Assembly (NCBI GenBank): GCA_042089915.1
Contig: JBELJZ010000019.1
Location: 1-48,936, forward strand
Source: UBA8752 sp002172485
GTDB lineage: Bacteria; Bacteroidota; Bacteroidia; Flavobacteriales_D; Sanyastnellaceae
Length of the DNA: 48,936 nt
Reading direction: 5' to 3'
Made by a program: the position numbers and the translations under genes. The notes below the pieces were generated by a model. That model was not told the origin of the DNA. It worked only from the letters and a program-made list of their open reading frames with translations, and did no database searches. This document shows, in pieces, positions 24,535 to 33,526 of the stretch (position 1 is the first letter of the stretch; every line of letters begins with the position of its first letter).

Positions 24535-26511
24535 ATGACTCCGGAATCGCCCGACCCTTCTTCCCGCCGGATGCCCACACGCCCTGTCCAGATTGGGGGC
24601 GTGACCGTGGGCGGACAAGCCCCCATTGTCCTGCAGTCCATGACCACGGCGGACACCATGGACATTGAAGCCACCGTCGCCGAATCTCTTCGGATGATCG
24701 AAGCCGGCTGCCAAATCGTACGGATCACGGCACCGAGCAAAAAGGAGGCCACCGCCCTCGGTGAAATCCGGGCGCGATTAGACGATGCCGGGCACGCCGG
24801 TGTGCCCCTCGTCGCCGACATCCACTTCACCCCCAATGCGGCAGAGATCGCCGCCGACCACGTCGAAAAGATTCGGGTCAACCCTGGCAATTACGCCGAC
24901 AAGAAAAAATTCGAAGTCCACGACTACACAGCGGAAGCCTACGCGGACGAATTGGCCCGCATCCGCGAGCGCTTCACCCCCTTGGTTCGCAAGTGCAAGT
25001 CCCTCGGACGCGCCATGCGCATCGGCACCAACCACGGGTCCCTGTCCGACCGCATCCTGAGCCATTACGGGGACACCCCCCTCGGGATGGTCGAAAGTGC
25101 GCTGGAATTCCTGCGCATCTGTCGCGACGAGGATTACCACGACATCGTGCTCTCCATGAAGGCGAGCAATCCGCAAGTCATGGTCCAGGCTTACCGCATG
25201 CTGGCCGACCGGATGCAAGCGGAAGGCATGGCCTATCCGCTCCACCTCGGCGTCACGGAAGCCGGTGAAGGAGAAGATGGCCGAATCAAGAGCGCCGTTG
25301 GCATCGGCACCCTCCTCGCAGAAGGGCTCGGCGACACGGTCCGCGTCTCGCTGACTGAGCCGCCGGAGGCCGAAATCCCCGTGGCCCGACTCCTGGTCGA
25401 ACTCGCAGAGTCCGGCCGGCAAGCGGCGGATGACATCGCCGCCTCCACCATGGCGCCGGCGAACCACGACCGCTACACCTATCGACGCCGCACCTCCTCA
25501 GCAGTGGGCGGGGTCGGTGGCACCCAGGTGCCTGTGGTGTGCCATGACTTGACCGGCAGACCCTTGACCGCAGCCGGCCTCTTCGGTCTGGGCCACCGCT
25601 ACCAACCGGACCTCGATAAGTGGGCGGCGGACGATGCGGCGTGCGACCTCATCTTCGTCGGCGACCGGACTTGCGACTTTGCCTTGCCAGGCTGGCTGTA
25701 CGCCATACAAGATGCCGAAGCGTGGTCCCAACACCGAGGACAGCGTGAACGGCACCACCCCCTGTGGCTCCCAGCGGCCTTTGACACCGCCTTGGAAAAC
25801 GGGGGGCTGGACCCCCATTTCAACCTCCTGTCGGTGGAGGCGAACGACTTGACCCTAGAGCGGGCCGCCGAACTCGCCCAGCACAATGGCACCCCGGTGA
25901 CGCTCCTGCTCTCCACGGACCGCACCAATGCGCTCCTGTCTTTGCGTGCTGCCTTCTTCCGGCTCGACCACGCCGGCTGCACCCTCCCTGTCATTGTGCG
26001 CCATGACTTGCATGGACTGACGGCCGATGCGCTTCAACTCAAAGCGGCAGCCGATCTCGGCGGGCTGTTGCTCGACGGCTATGGTGACGGCATCTGGGTG
26101 GCGGGAGATGTGGGACTCGATGGCGGACTGCAGTCGCTCAACCGCACGGCATTCGGCATCCTTCAGGCCACGCGCACCCGAATCAGCCGCACCGAGTACA
26201 TCAGTTGCCCGTCCTGCGGGCGCACATTGTTTGACCTGCAGGAGACAACGGCCAAGATCCGCGCCGTCACGGACCACCTCAAAGGGGTCAAAATCGGCAT
26301 CATGGGGTGCATCGTGAACGGCCCGGGAGAAATGGCCGACGCAGACTACGGCTACGTCGGGACAGGACCGGGCAAAATCACACTCTACAAGGAAAAGGAA
26401 GTGGTCCAGCGCAACATCCCCGAGGACGAAGCGGTGGATGCCCTCATTGAGCTGATTCGCTCACACGGGGACTGGGTGGAGGCGCCTGACCGAGCCAGCG
26501 CTTCTGCTTGA
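24535..26511 (+). CDS. ispG: 4-hydroxy-3-methylbut-2-enyl diphosphate synthase, long (three-domain) form
   Basis: 658 aa from ATG 24535, chosen because the distance to RRMPTRPVQIGG matches other Bacteroidota proteins; ATG 24493 and 24571 are alternatives. It makes HMBPP from MEcPP in the non-mevalonate pathway. N-terminal TIM barrel (about 20-285), an inserted domain (about 290-530) typical of plants, Chlamydiae and Bacteroidota, then the [4Fe-4S] domain with C558 and C561 in SCPSCG and C592 in MGCIVNGPGE. The essential iron-sulfur ligands are intact. Its end overlaps convergent lspA by 68 nt. TACCTTCA at 24461 may be its -7 box. Confidence 0.95.
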   Translation: MTPESPDPSSRRMPTRPVQIGGVTVGGQAPIVLQSMTTADTMDIEATVAESLRMIEAGCQIVRITAPSKKEATALGEIRARLDDAGHAGVPLVADIHFTPNAAEIAADHVEKIRVNPGNYADKKKFEVHDYTAEAYADELARIRERFTPLVRKCKSLGRAMRIGTNHGSLSDRILSHYGDTPLGMVESALEFLRICRDEDYHDIVLSMKASNPQVMVQAYRMLADRMQAEGMAYPLHLGVTEAGEGEDGRIKSAVGIGTLLAEGLGDTVRVSLTEPPEAEIPVARLLVELAESGRQAADDIAASTMAPANHDRYTYRRRTSSAVGGVGGTQVPVVCHDLTGRPLTAAGLFGLGHRYQPDLDKWAADDAACDLIFVGDRTCDFALPGWLYAIQDAEAWSQHRGQRERHHPLWLPAAFDTALENGGLDPHFNLLSVEANDLTLERAAELAQHNGTPVTLLLSTDRTNALLSLRAAFFRLDHAGCTLPVIVRHDLHGLTADALQLKAAADLGGLLLDGYGDGIWVAGDVGLDGGLQSLNRTAFGILQATRTRISRTEYISCPSCGRTLFDLQETTAKIRAVTDHLKGVKIGIMGCIVNGPGEMADADYGYVGTGPGKITLYKEKEVVQRNIPEDEAVDALIELIRSHGDWVEAPDRASASA

Positions 26512-27094
26512 GGATGATCCACGCCACACCACAGGTGATGGCGACGTCCGCGATGTTGAAGATGGGCGGGAAAATCTCCGTCCCGGCCCAGGAATCGATG
26601 GGCCACCAAGAAGGCCACTGCACCGTGATGTGCAGCATGTCCACCACATTGCCGCGGAACCACGGCGCATAGGACCCCCACTCACTTCGCCAGGCCCAAT
26701 CTCCCGGCAGGGCAAAGGAGCTGCGGCTGAACAGCTTTCCGTAGAAGACGCTGTCCAGGATGTTGCCGGCCGCGCCAGCCAAAATCAAGGCCAATGCCTG
26801 GCGGAAACCCCGAGGCGAGCCGGTGCGGCTGATGCGGGACAAGTGAACCGACAGCAACACAACAGCCACAATGCGAAATGCGGTGAGCACATACTTCCCT
26901 GCGGCGCCGGGGAGCGCCCAGCCAAAGGCCATGCCGTCGTTCTCGATGAATTGAATGTCGAAGACCCCAGGAATCCACGTGACCCGTTCTGCGAGGGCAA
27001 AGGAGAGCTTGATGCCCACCTTGACTGCCTGGTCCAAGACCAGAACGGCGGCGACGATCCACGCCGCTAGGGCGGGCCGGGTGTCGGAATTCAA
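26444..27094 (-). CDS. lspA: Lipoprotein signal peptidase II
   Basis: 216 aa from TTG 27094, which overlaps the TGA of the DksA/TraR gene (TTGA); the frame extends further but only inside that gene. It removes signal peptides from diacylated prolipoproteins in the inner membrane. Hydrophobic segments flank the two catalytic-Asp motifs, GNILDSVFYG and FNIADVAI. An extra segment between the two motifs (residues PGDWAWRSEWGSYAPW) is typical of Bacteroidota enzymes. Several lipoproteins encoded in this window (GldH, rhodanese, Kunitz) are its expected substrates. The 3' end overlaps ispG. Confidence 0.92.
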   Translation of the reverse strand: MNSDTRPALAAWIVAAVLVLDQAVKVGIKLSFALAERVTWIPGVFDIQFIENDGMAFGWALPGAAGKYVLTAFRIVAVVLLSVHLSRISRTGSPRGFRQALALILAGAAGNILDSVFYGKLFSRSSFALPGDWAWRSEWGSYAPWFRGNVVDMLHITVQWPSWWPIDSWAGTEIFPPIFNIADVAITCGVAWIILKQKRWLGQAPPPSPRVSESAQ

Positions 27095-27480
27095 CGCCGC
27101 TGGTCCTGCTGGTTCTTGGCCTCGATGGACATCGTGGCATGCGGCACGAGGCGCAGGCGCTCCTTGGCGATCAGCTTGCCGGTCACCCGACACACGCCGT
27201 AAGTCTTGTTCTTGATCCGGAGCAGGGCATTCTCGAGGTTCATGATGAACTTCCGCTGACGGGCGGCCAACTGCGCCGTCTCCTCGCGGCTCATGGTGTC
27301 GCTTCCGTCCTCCATCATTTTGAACGTGGGGGCCGTGTCTTCCGTGCGGTTGTCGTCCTCGTAAGACAAGGAGCGCTGCAATTGGTCAAAATCCGAGCGG
27401 GCCTGCTCCAGCTTGCTGTGGATCAGATCCTCGAATTCCTTCAGGTCAGCGTCGGAGTACCGCGTGTGCTTTTCTGCCAT
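27091..27480 (-). CDS. DksA/TraR-family protein with degenerate zinc finger
   Basis: 129 aa. A helical coiled-coil N-terminal half with an acidic stretch (SLSYEDDNRTEDTAP) is followed by a DksA-type C-terminal module (YGVCRVTGKLIAKERLRL...HAT). Of the four zinc Cys of DksA only one remains, so zinc binding is unlikely; this is usual for the Bacteroidota copy found between ileS and lspA. It may bind RNA polymerase in the secondary channel like DksA, but the function of this subgroup is untested. Starts 3 nt after ileS and overlaps lspA. Confidence 0.85.
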   Translation of the reverse strand: MAEKHTRYSDADLKEFEDLIHSKLEQARSDFDQLQRSLSYEDDNRTEDTAPTFKMMEDGSDTMSREETAQLAARQRKFIMNLENALLRIKNKTYGVCRVTGKLIAKERLRLVPHATMSIEAKNQQDQRR

Positions 27481-27483
27481 GGT

Positions 27484-30400
27484 TCAATGAATGGCGACCA
27501 TGGACATGGCCACGGTCAATTGGGGTTCCAATTCCTCTTCCTTCGCCTCTGGCCCAACCGGGCCCCATTCCACCTTCTCTGCGAGGGTTTCGGTTCGAAT
27601 ATAGTCCAAATTGGAGGCCACGAAATCCTTCAATTCTTCCGGGCCTTCCAAGGTCAATGCGATGCGATCCGTCACCTCCAAGCCGGCGTCTTTCCGCTGT
27701 TGCTGGATGCGGTTCACGAGCTCGCGAGCGAGGCCTTCCGAGCGCAGTTCAGGCGTGATCTCAATGTCGAGCGCCACTGTCAATCCACCCTCGCCAGCCA
27801 CAAGCCAACCGGGGATGTCCTCCGTCTGCACTTCCACGTCGTCGAGCAGCAGCTCCACCGGCCCGCCCTCCAACGTCAAGTCCAGCTTGCCCTGCCGCTC
27901 CAGCTCGCGGATCGCGTCCTGGTCGAGCTGGCCAATCGCTGCAGCCACCGCCTTCATCCGCTTTCCATAGCGCGGGCCCAGCTTCTTGAAATCCGCCTTG
28001 AGGCGCTTGGTCAAGATGTCACTGTCTTCGGCCAAGGGCTCCACGGCCTTGACGTTGACCTCCCCCTTCACGAGGTCGGCCACCGCCTCCAGGCGCGCTC
28101 CAAAATCGGCGTCGAGGACGGGCACCAGAATGCGGCCCAGCGGCTGACGGACGCGGATCTTCTCCCGCTTGCGCAGGCTAAGAGTCAGAGAACTCAGGCG
28201 CTGGGCCAGGTCCATCCGGGCCTCCAGCTCCGCGTCCCGCAATCCGTTCTGCACGGCCGGCCAGTCGGCGAGGTGCACGGAATCCGCACCTCCGAGGTCC
28301 TGCCAGAGGCGGTCCATGAAGAAGGGGGCAATCGGTGAGGCGAGCAGCGACACGGTGCGCAGGCATTCGTGGAGCGTCGCGTAGGCCGCGGCCTTGTCGG
28401 TGTCCGAATCGCTCTTCCAGAACCGGCGCCGGCCCAGGCGCACGTACCAGTTGCTGAGGTCGTCCACCACAAAGGACTGCACCAAGCGACCGGCCCGGGT
28501 GGGCTCGAAGCTGTCGAAGGCCTCTTCGACGCCCGCAATGCAGGTGTGGAGTCGGCTCAGGACCCACCGGTCGAGTTCGGGCCGGTCCGCTACAGCGGGG
28601 ACAGCCGACTCCGGGGTCCAGCCATCGATGCCCGCGTACAGGGCGAAGAAGGCGTAGGTGTTGTGCAGGGTGCCGAAGAACTTCCGCTGCACCTCCCCGA
28701 TGCCCTCGGTGTCGAAGCGCAGGTTGTCCCAGGGCTGCGCATTGGTCAGCATGTACCAGCGCGTGGCGTCGGGACCGTATTGGGCCAACGTCTCGAACGG
28801 ATCGACCGCGTTGCCCAGGCGCTTGGACATCTTCTGGCCGTTCTTGTCGAGGACGAGGCCGTTGGAGACCACGGTCTTGTAGGCGACCTGGTCGAAGACC
28901 ATCGTGGCAATGGCGTGCAGGGTGTAGAACCAACCCCGGGTCTGGTCCACGCCCTCGGCGATGAAGTCCGCCGGGAAGGCGAGGCCGCCATCCGGGCCTT
29001 CGACGCGGTCCCGGTTCTCGAAGGGGAAGTGCCACTGGGCATAGGGCATGCTGCCGGAGTCAAACCAGACGTCAATCAGGTCGGCCTCGCGGTGCATCGG
29101 CCGGCCGTCGGCCGCCTTGAGCACGATGCCGTCCACCACGTGCTTGTGCAGGTCGATGCGCGCGTAATTCTCCTCAGACATGTCCCCCGGCACGAAATCG
29201 GGGAAGGGGTGGGTCTCCATCAAACCCGCCTCGACCGCTTCGGTGCAGGCGTTGAATAGCTCTTCTACAGAACCGATACAACGCTCCTCACTGCCGTCCT
29301 CGGTCCGCCAGATGGGAATCGGGATGCCCCAGTAGCGCGAGCGGCTGAGGTTCCAATCGTTGAGGTTCTCCAGCCACTTTCCGAAACGGCCCGTGCCGGT
29401 CGCGGCCGGCTTCCACTGGATGGTGTCGTTGAGCTCCCGCATCCGGTCCTTGGCCGCAGTGGCGCGGATGAACCAGCTGTCCAGTGGGTAGTAGAGCACC
29501 GGGCGGTCCGTCCGCCAGCAGTGCGGGTAGCTGTGCTTGTACTTCTCGACGAGGAAGGCGCGGCCCCGGGTCTTGAGGTCAATCGCAATCTCCACGTCCA
29601 CTGATTTCTCCGGTGCATCGCCGTCGTGGTACTCCTGCTTGACGTAGCGGCCGGCGAGCGGCCCGCATTCCGGGCGAAGCCGGCCTTGGAGGTCCACCAG
29701 CGGGACGCCGTGGCCCTGGCCGTCGTCGACCAACAACGGCGGAACACCGGCGGCCTGCGCGACGTGGGCGTCGTCGGCACCGAAGGTCGGCGCCGTGTGC
29801 ACAATGCCCGTGCCGTCCTCCGTGGTCACGAAGTCACCGGGAATCACGCGGAACGCCTCCTCTGGCGCCTCCATCGGCTGCGCCCAATCGATCAGCTGCT
29901 CGTACTGCAGGCCGACCAAATCGGCGCCCTTCACCGTGGCGAGCACCACGGATTCCGGGGCCTTCTTGCCCCCGAAGTGCTTGCCGTGCAAAGCGGCAGC
30001 GAGCACCACTACGCCGGCCTCACCGGTGTAACGGTTGGCGGTCTTGACGATGTGGTAGTCGATCTTCTCGCCGATGGTCAGGGCCGTGTTGGACGGCAGC
30101 GTCCACGGCGTGGTCGTCCAAGCCAACAGGTCCACCGGCAGATCGCCGGCGCCTTCGCCGGCCATGGCCCGCAACCGATTCGCACTCTCCGGTTGGAGCC
30201 GGAATTGGGCCACCACCGTGGTGTCGGTCACGTCGCGGTAGGCGCCCGGCTGGTTGAGCTCGTGGCTGCTGAGGCCCGTACCCGCCTTGGGGCTGTAAGG
30301 CTGAATGGTGTAGCCCTTGTAGAGCAGGCCCTTGGCGTGCATCTGCGAGAGCAGCCACCACACGGACTCCATGTATTTCGGCTCGTAGGTGACGTAGGGC

Positions 30401-30870
30401 GACTCCATGTCGACCCAGTACCCCATGCGGCGAGTCAGGTCGTTCCACTCGGCGGTGTAGCGCATGACCGACTCGCGGCAGGCCGTGTTGTATTCCTCCA
30501 CGGAAATGGAGCGGCCGATATCCTCCTTGGTGATGCCGAGCGCCTTTTCGACGCCGAGCTCCACGGGCAGACCGTGGGTGTCCCATCCGGCCTTGCGCTC
30601 GACGCGCTCGCCTTGGAGTGTGCGGTACCGGCAAAAGAGGTCTTTCAACGCCCGCGCCATGACGTGGTGAATGCCGGGCTTGCCATTGGCCGAGGGCGGG
30701 CCCTCGAAAAACACAAAGCGGCGGCCTTCCGGTCGGGAGTCCACACTGCGCTGGAATACGCTGCCCTCCTCCCATTGCTGCATCACCTCATCGGCGATGC
30801 TAGGCAGGTTCAGGGGGCCTCGTTCGGGAAAACGTCGGGTCATGGCTGGCGCCCCGCCGGTCGAATCCAT
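27484..30870 (-). CDS. ileS: Isoleucyl-tRNA synthetase with GxHH signature
   Basis: 1128 aa from ATG 30870; ATG 30843 (1119 aa) is also possible. Class I catalytic core with editing domain, KMSKS loop KMSKR at K680 and a long C-terminal anticodon-binding region. In place of HxGH the signature reads GIHH (residues 66-69 of FEGPPSANGKPGIHHV). This swapped form has been described in some IleRS2-type enzymes and gives very high resistance to mupirocin. The length and C-terminal region also fit the IleRS2/eukaryote-like class. First gene of an ileS-dksA/traR-lspA operon, downstream of a TATCTTCG box. Confidence 0.95.
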   Translation of the reverse strand: MDSTGGAPAMTRRFPERGPLNLPSIADEVMQQWEEGSVFQRSVDSRPEGRRFVFFEGPPSANGKPGIHHVMARALKDLFCRYRTLQGERVERKAGWDTHGLPVELGVEKALGITKEDIGRSISVEEYNTACRESVMRYTAEWNDLTRRMGYWVDMESPYVTYEPKYMESVWWLLSQMHAKGLLYKGYTIQPYSPKAGTGLSSHELNQPGAYRDVTDTTVVAQFRLQPESANRLRAMAGEGAGDLPVDLLAWTTTPWTLPSNTALTIGEKIDYHIVKTANRYTGEAGVVVLAAALHGKHFGGKKAPESVVLATVKGADLVGLQYEQLIDWAQPMEAPEEAFRVIPGDFVTTEDGTGIVHTAPTFGADDAHVAQAAGVPPLLVDDGQGHGVPLVDLQGRLRPECGPLAGRYVKQEYHDGDAPEKSVDVEIAIDLKTRGRAFLVEKYKHSYPHCWRTDRPVLYYPLDSWFIRATAAKDRMRELNDTIQWKPAATGTGRFGKWLENLNDWNLSRSRYWGIPIPIWRTEDGSEERCIGSVEELFNACTEAVEAGLMETHPFPDFVPGDMSEENYARIDLHKHVVDGIVLKAADGRPMHREADLIDVWFDSGSMPYAQWHFPFENRDRVEGPDGGLAFPADFIAEGVDQTRGWFYTLHAIATMVFDQVAYKTVVSNGLVLDKNGQKMSKRLGNAVDPFETLAQYGPDATRWYMLTNAQPWDNLRFDTEGIGEVQRKFFGTLHNTYAFFALYAGIDGWTPESAVPAVADRPELDRWVLSRLHTCIAGVEEAFDSFEPTRAGRLVQSFVVDDLSNWYVRLGRRRFWKSDSDTDKAAAYATLHECLRTVSLLASPIAPFFMDRLWQDLGGADSVHLADWPAVQNGLRDAELEARMDLAQRLSSLTLSLRKREKIRVRQPLGRILVPVLDADFGARLEAVADLVKGEVNVKAVEPLAEDSDILTKRLKADFKKLGPRYGKRMKAVAAAIGQLDQDAIRELERQGKLDLTLEGGPVELLLDDVEVQTEDIPGWLVAGEGGLTVALDIEITPELRSEGLARELVNRIQQQRKDAGLEVTDRIALTLEGPEELKDFVASNLDYIRTETLAEKVEWGPVGPEAKEEELEPQLTVAMSMVAIH

Positions 30871-30888
30871 CCCGCCGGTCGGGTCGCG

Positions 30889-30896
30889 CGAAGATA
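30889..30896 (-). promoter_or_regulatory. -7 box TATCTTCG, ileS operon
   Basis: TATCTTCG in the short gap after pyk, 18 nt before ATG 30870. It implies a leader of about 12 nt. Confidence 0.5.
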
Positions 30897-30922
30897 ACCC
30901 GCGTCGAACCGGGGAAGAAGCC

Positions 30923-32371
30923 TCAGATGCGGCTGACTTTCACCATGTTGGACATGCCCGCCTCTGCGATGGGCATGCTGGCCACGTGGATGACGTGATC
31001 GCCGTCCTGAACCGCCCCTTCCTTTTGGAGAATGGACTTCACGTCCGCAATGGTGTGGTCGGTCGAGACCATCTTGTCGTAGAAGTGCGTTTCCACGCCC
31101 CAACACAGAGCGAGCTGGCCCAGAATGTTGCGGTTGCCTGTAAAGACGTGGATGGTCGTTTTCGGCCGTTGGCTCGCAACCTTGTACGCCGTGTATCCGC
31201 TGAAGGTCATCGTCACGATGGCTTCGGCCTCGATGCGCTGGGCCAGATCACATGCATTGTAGCAAATGGCATCCGTGATACGGCGTTCCGGCAACAACTG
31301 GTCCGGCTCCCGGTGGGTGTAGTAAATGCGGGGCTCCTTTTCGATTTCAGTCACGATGGCACGCATGGCCTTGATCACCTCAATCGGATGGGCGCCCACC
31401 GACGTCTCCCCACTCAACATGACAGCATCGGCGCCGTCGAACACCGCGTTGGCGACGTCGGTCACCTCAGCTCGGGTGGGGGCAATGTTCTCCACCATGG
31501 ACTCCATCATCTGGGTGGCCACAATGACGGGCTTGCCTTCCCGTTGGCACAGTTCGATGGTCCGCTTCTGGATCATGGGCACCTGCTCCATGGGCACCTC
31601 CACCCCGAGGTCGCCCCGGGCGATCATCACAGAGTCCGTGGCCTTCACAATGCCTTCGAGATCTTCCACAGCTTCGGGCTTCTCCACTTTGGCGACGATG
31701 CGTGCGTGGCTTCCAGCAGCCTGGATCCGTTCGCGCAGGTCCACCACATCGGCCGATGACCGGACAAAGCTCAATCCAATCCAGTCCACGCCCAGTTCGA
31801 GGGCAAAATCCAAATCCGCCCGGTCCTTGTCGGTCAGGCTTGGCAAGCTGATCGCAGTCGAAGGCAGGTTAAGGCCCTTGCGGGACTTGAGGATGCCGCC
31901 GTGCTCCACGACGCACACCACGGTGTCTTGCCCATTGGTCTCTTGCACGCGGAGGCGCAGCTTGCCATCGTCGAGCAACACCGGCTCCCCGGCCTTGACG
32001 TCCGCAGCGAACTTCTCGTAGCGCGTCCAGGCCACTTCGGCATTGCCTGTGCCCTCGCCCACCTGGATGGTCAGCTTGGCCCCGTTCACGAGCTCGGACC
32101 CCTCCTCCATCATGCCGACGCGCAGCTTCGGGCCTTGCATGTCGGCGAGCAGTGCGGTGTGTGTCCCCAACTTTTCGTCGACTTCCTTGACCCGCTTCAC
32201 TGTTGTGGCGTGCGTGTCATGGTCTCCATGGGAGAAATTGAGCCGGATCACATTGACCCCCTCTCGAATCATCCCCTCGAGGACTTCGGACGACGTACTC
32301 GCCGGACCAACAGTGGCGACGATTTTGGTGAATTTCTGAGACATCGTGTTCTCGTTCAGTGCGGTGTTCAT
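30923..32371 (-). CDS. pyk: Pyruvate kinase
   Basis: 482 aa from ATG 32371, which overlaps the stop of the IPExxxVDY gene (ATGA); ATG 32344 is a second option. It catalyses the last ATP-forming step of glycolysis. Visible motifs: IVATVGPAS, IRLNFSHGD, the inserted B domain, the divalent-cation/active-site block MIARGDLGVEVP, and MLSGETSVGAHP, then the C-terminal effector domain with a VFTGNRN stretch. All catalytic elements are intact. Coupling to the IPExxxVDY gene is a conserved Bacteroidota arrangement. Confidence 0.95.
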   Translation of the reverse strand: MNTALNENTMSQKFTKIVATVGPASTSSEVLEGMIREGVNVIRLNFSHGDHDTHATTVKRVKEVDEKLGTHTALLADMQGPKLRVGMMEEGSELVNGAKLTIQVGEGTGNAEVAWTRYEKFAADVKAGEPVLLDDGKLRLRVQETNGQDTVVCVVEHGGILKSRKGLNLPSTAISLPSLTDKDRADLDFALELGVDWIGLSFVRSSADVVDLRERIQAAGSHARIVAKVEKPEAVEDLEGIVKATDSVMIARGDLGVEVPMEQVPMIQKRTIELCQREGKPVIVATQMMESMVENIAPTRAEVTDVANAVFDGADAVMLSGETSVGAHPIEVIKAMRAIVTEIEKEPRIYYTHREPDQLLPERRITDAICYNACDLAQRIEAEAIVTMTFSGYTAYKVASQRPKTTIHVFTGNRNILGQLALCWGVETHFYDKMVSTDHTIADVKSILQKEGAVQDGDHVIHVASMPIAEAGMSNMVKVSRI

Positions 32372-32790
32372 TCGTAATACAGCGCCTCGTGTCCCCGAAC
32401 GGTCGCTACGTCCACAGGGAAACAGGCGGCCACGCGGCGCATCTTGCGCAGTTGGTCCATCAAATCGTCTGCCTTCTCGCCGATCATTGAATCGATGCGC
32501 AGCAGGTAATCGAAATGAACCAGGTTGGGGATCATTGCCCCATCCGGCGACCGGTTCCAGATGACATCGAAGGTCCACCCTCCGAGTTCGTCCGTGTGCC
32601 GCCAAACGCAGTGTCGGGTCGGCGGCCGCCGTTTGTGGACGGCTTCCACTTCTTCATGGAAGGTGAGTCGCGCGTCCAGCTTGCGATTGAGGTTCCAGCA
32701 GAACCTGTGGCCGGCGTCCGTGCAGCTCACCCCCAGGAACTCGTAAGGAGGTTCCTCGTCCTCGATGTCGAGTCGAAGGGTAATGGCCAT
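32368..32790 (-). CDS. IPExxxVDY-family protein
   Basis: 140 aa, with no signal peptide or membrane segment. The family's eponymous motif appears as IPNLVHFDYLLRI. The N-terminal part (YEFLGVSCTDAGHRFCWNLNRKLD) fits the family pattern of a strand ending in a Leu/Asn-rich turn. These small proteins are confined largely to Bacteroidota and have no known function; they nearly always precede pyk, as here with an ATGA overlap. A TATCTTCG sequence lies 39 nt upstream, but inside the end of rnc. Confidence 0.8.
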   Translation of the reverse strand: MAITLRLDIEDEEPPYEFLGVSCTDAGHRFCWNLNRKLDARLTFHEEVEAVHKRRPPTRHCVWRHTDELGGWTFDVIWNRSPDGAMIPNLVHFDYLLRIDSMIGEKADDLMDQLRKMRRVAACFPVDVATVRGHEALYYE

Positions 32791-32818
32791 GAGGTGCTGA
32801 CCAAGTCTTGAAGGGCCC

Positions 32819-33526
32819 TCAGTCGTCTCCGAAGATATGGCGGCAAGCCACGCGCGCTGCGGCCTGCTCGGCGGACTTTTTGGATGTGCCGTCTGCAGAA
32901 CCCATCACCTTGCCCCCGACGCGCACTTGCATCTGGTACCGCTGTTCACCATCGCGCTTGAACTCCCGGATCACCTTGAATTCCACGCGTTTCTTGCGCT
33001 TCTGACCCCATTCGTGAAGCTTGCTTTTGAAGTCGACACGCTCTTGCAGCCGCTGCTCCATGTCATACCGGTGCAACAACTTCAAGACGCCCCTGCGGGT
33101 CTTCATGATGCCTTTGTCGAGGTACACGGCCCCAACCAGAGCTTCCATGGCATTTCCGCGCAAGGAGGGGTGAACATTCCCCTTTCCGGTCTGCGCATCC
33201 AACAGGTGTTCCACTCCGATTTCCTCGCCCAGCAAGTTCAAGGCCTCGCGGCTCACCAGCCTGGACTTCATGCGGGTCATGGCTCCCTCGTCTCCGTTCG
33301 GAAACTTGCGGAACAGCATGTCCACCACGATCATGTCGAGCACGGAATCTCCCAAGAATTCCAGGCGCTCGTTGCTGGGCAACCCGTCCCGCTGACAGGC
33401 CACCGAACTGGAGTGGCGCAAGGCTTCTTCATAAGGCGCCAAACGGCCCACCCGGGCACCGAAATGCCGTCGAATGAACCGTTTGATCTGGGATTCCCTG
33501 GCGTTCTTTCCGCTCAGCAGCGGCAT
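32819..33526 (-). CDS. rnc: Ribonuclease III
   Basis: 235 aa from ATG 33526, overlapping the fabF stop (TGATG). It cleaves dsRNA in rRNA processing and mRNA turnover. The catalytic domain carries the signature NERLEFLGDSVLDMIV and the second metal-site motif GNAMEALVGAVYLDKG. A dsRNA-binding domain follows (about 165-233; KSKLHEWGQKRKKRVEF...GTSKKSAEQAAARVA). Complete and typical. In the conserved Bacteroidota block acpP-fabF-rnc-IPExxxVDY-pyk. Confidence 0.95.
   Translation of the reverse strand: MPLLSGKNARESQIKRFIRRHFGARVGRLAPYEEALRHSSSVACQRDGLPSNERLEFLGDSVLDMIVVDMLFRKFPNGDEGAMTRMKSRLVSREALNLLGEEIGVEHLLDAQTGKGNVHPSLRGNAMEALVGAVYLDKGIMKTRRGVLKLLHRYDMEQRLQERVDFKSKLHEWGQKRKKRVEFKVIREFKRDGEQRYQMQVRVGGKVMGSADGTSKKSAEQAAARVACRHIFGDD

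Noticed and set aside
32830..32837. TATCTTCG on the minus strand as promoter of the IPExxxVDY-pyk pair
   Set aside because: It lies in the last codons of rnc (His-Ile-Phe-Gly) and may be a codon coincidence, so I left it out of the feature list; 5'-end mapping would decide.
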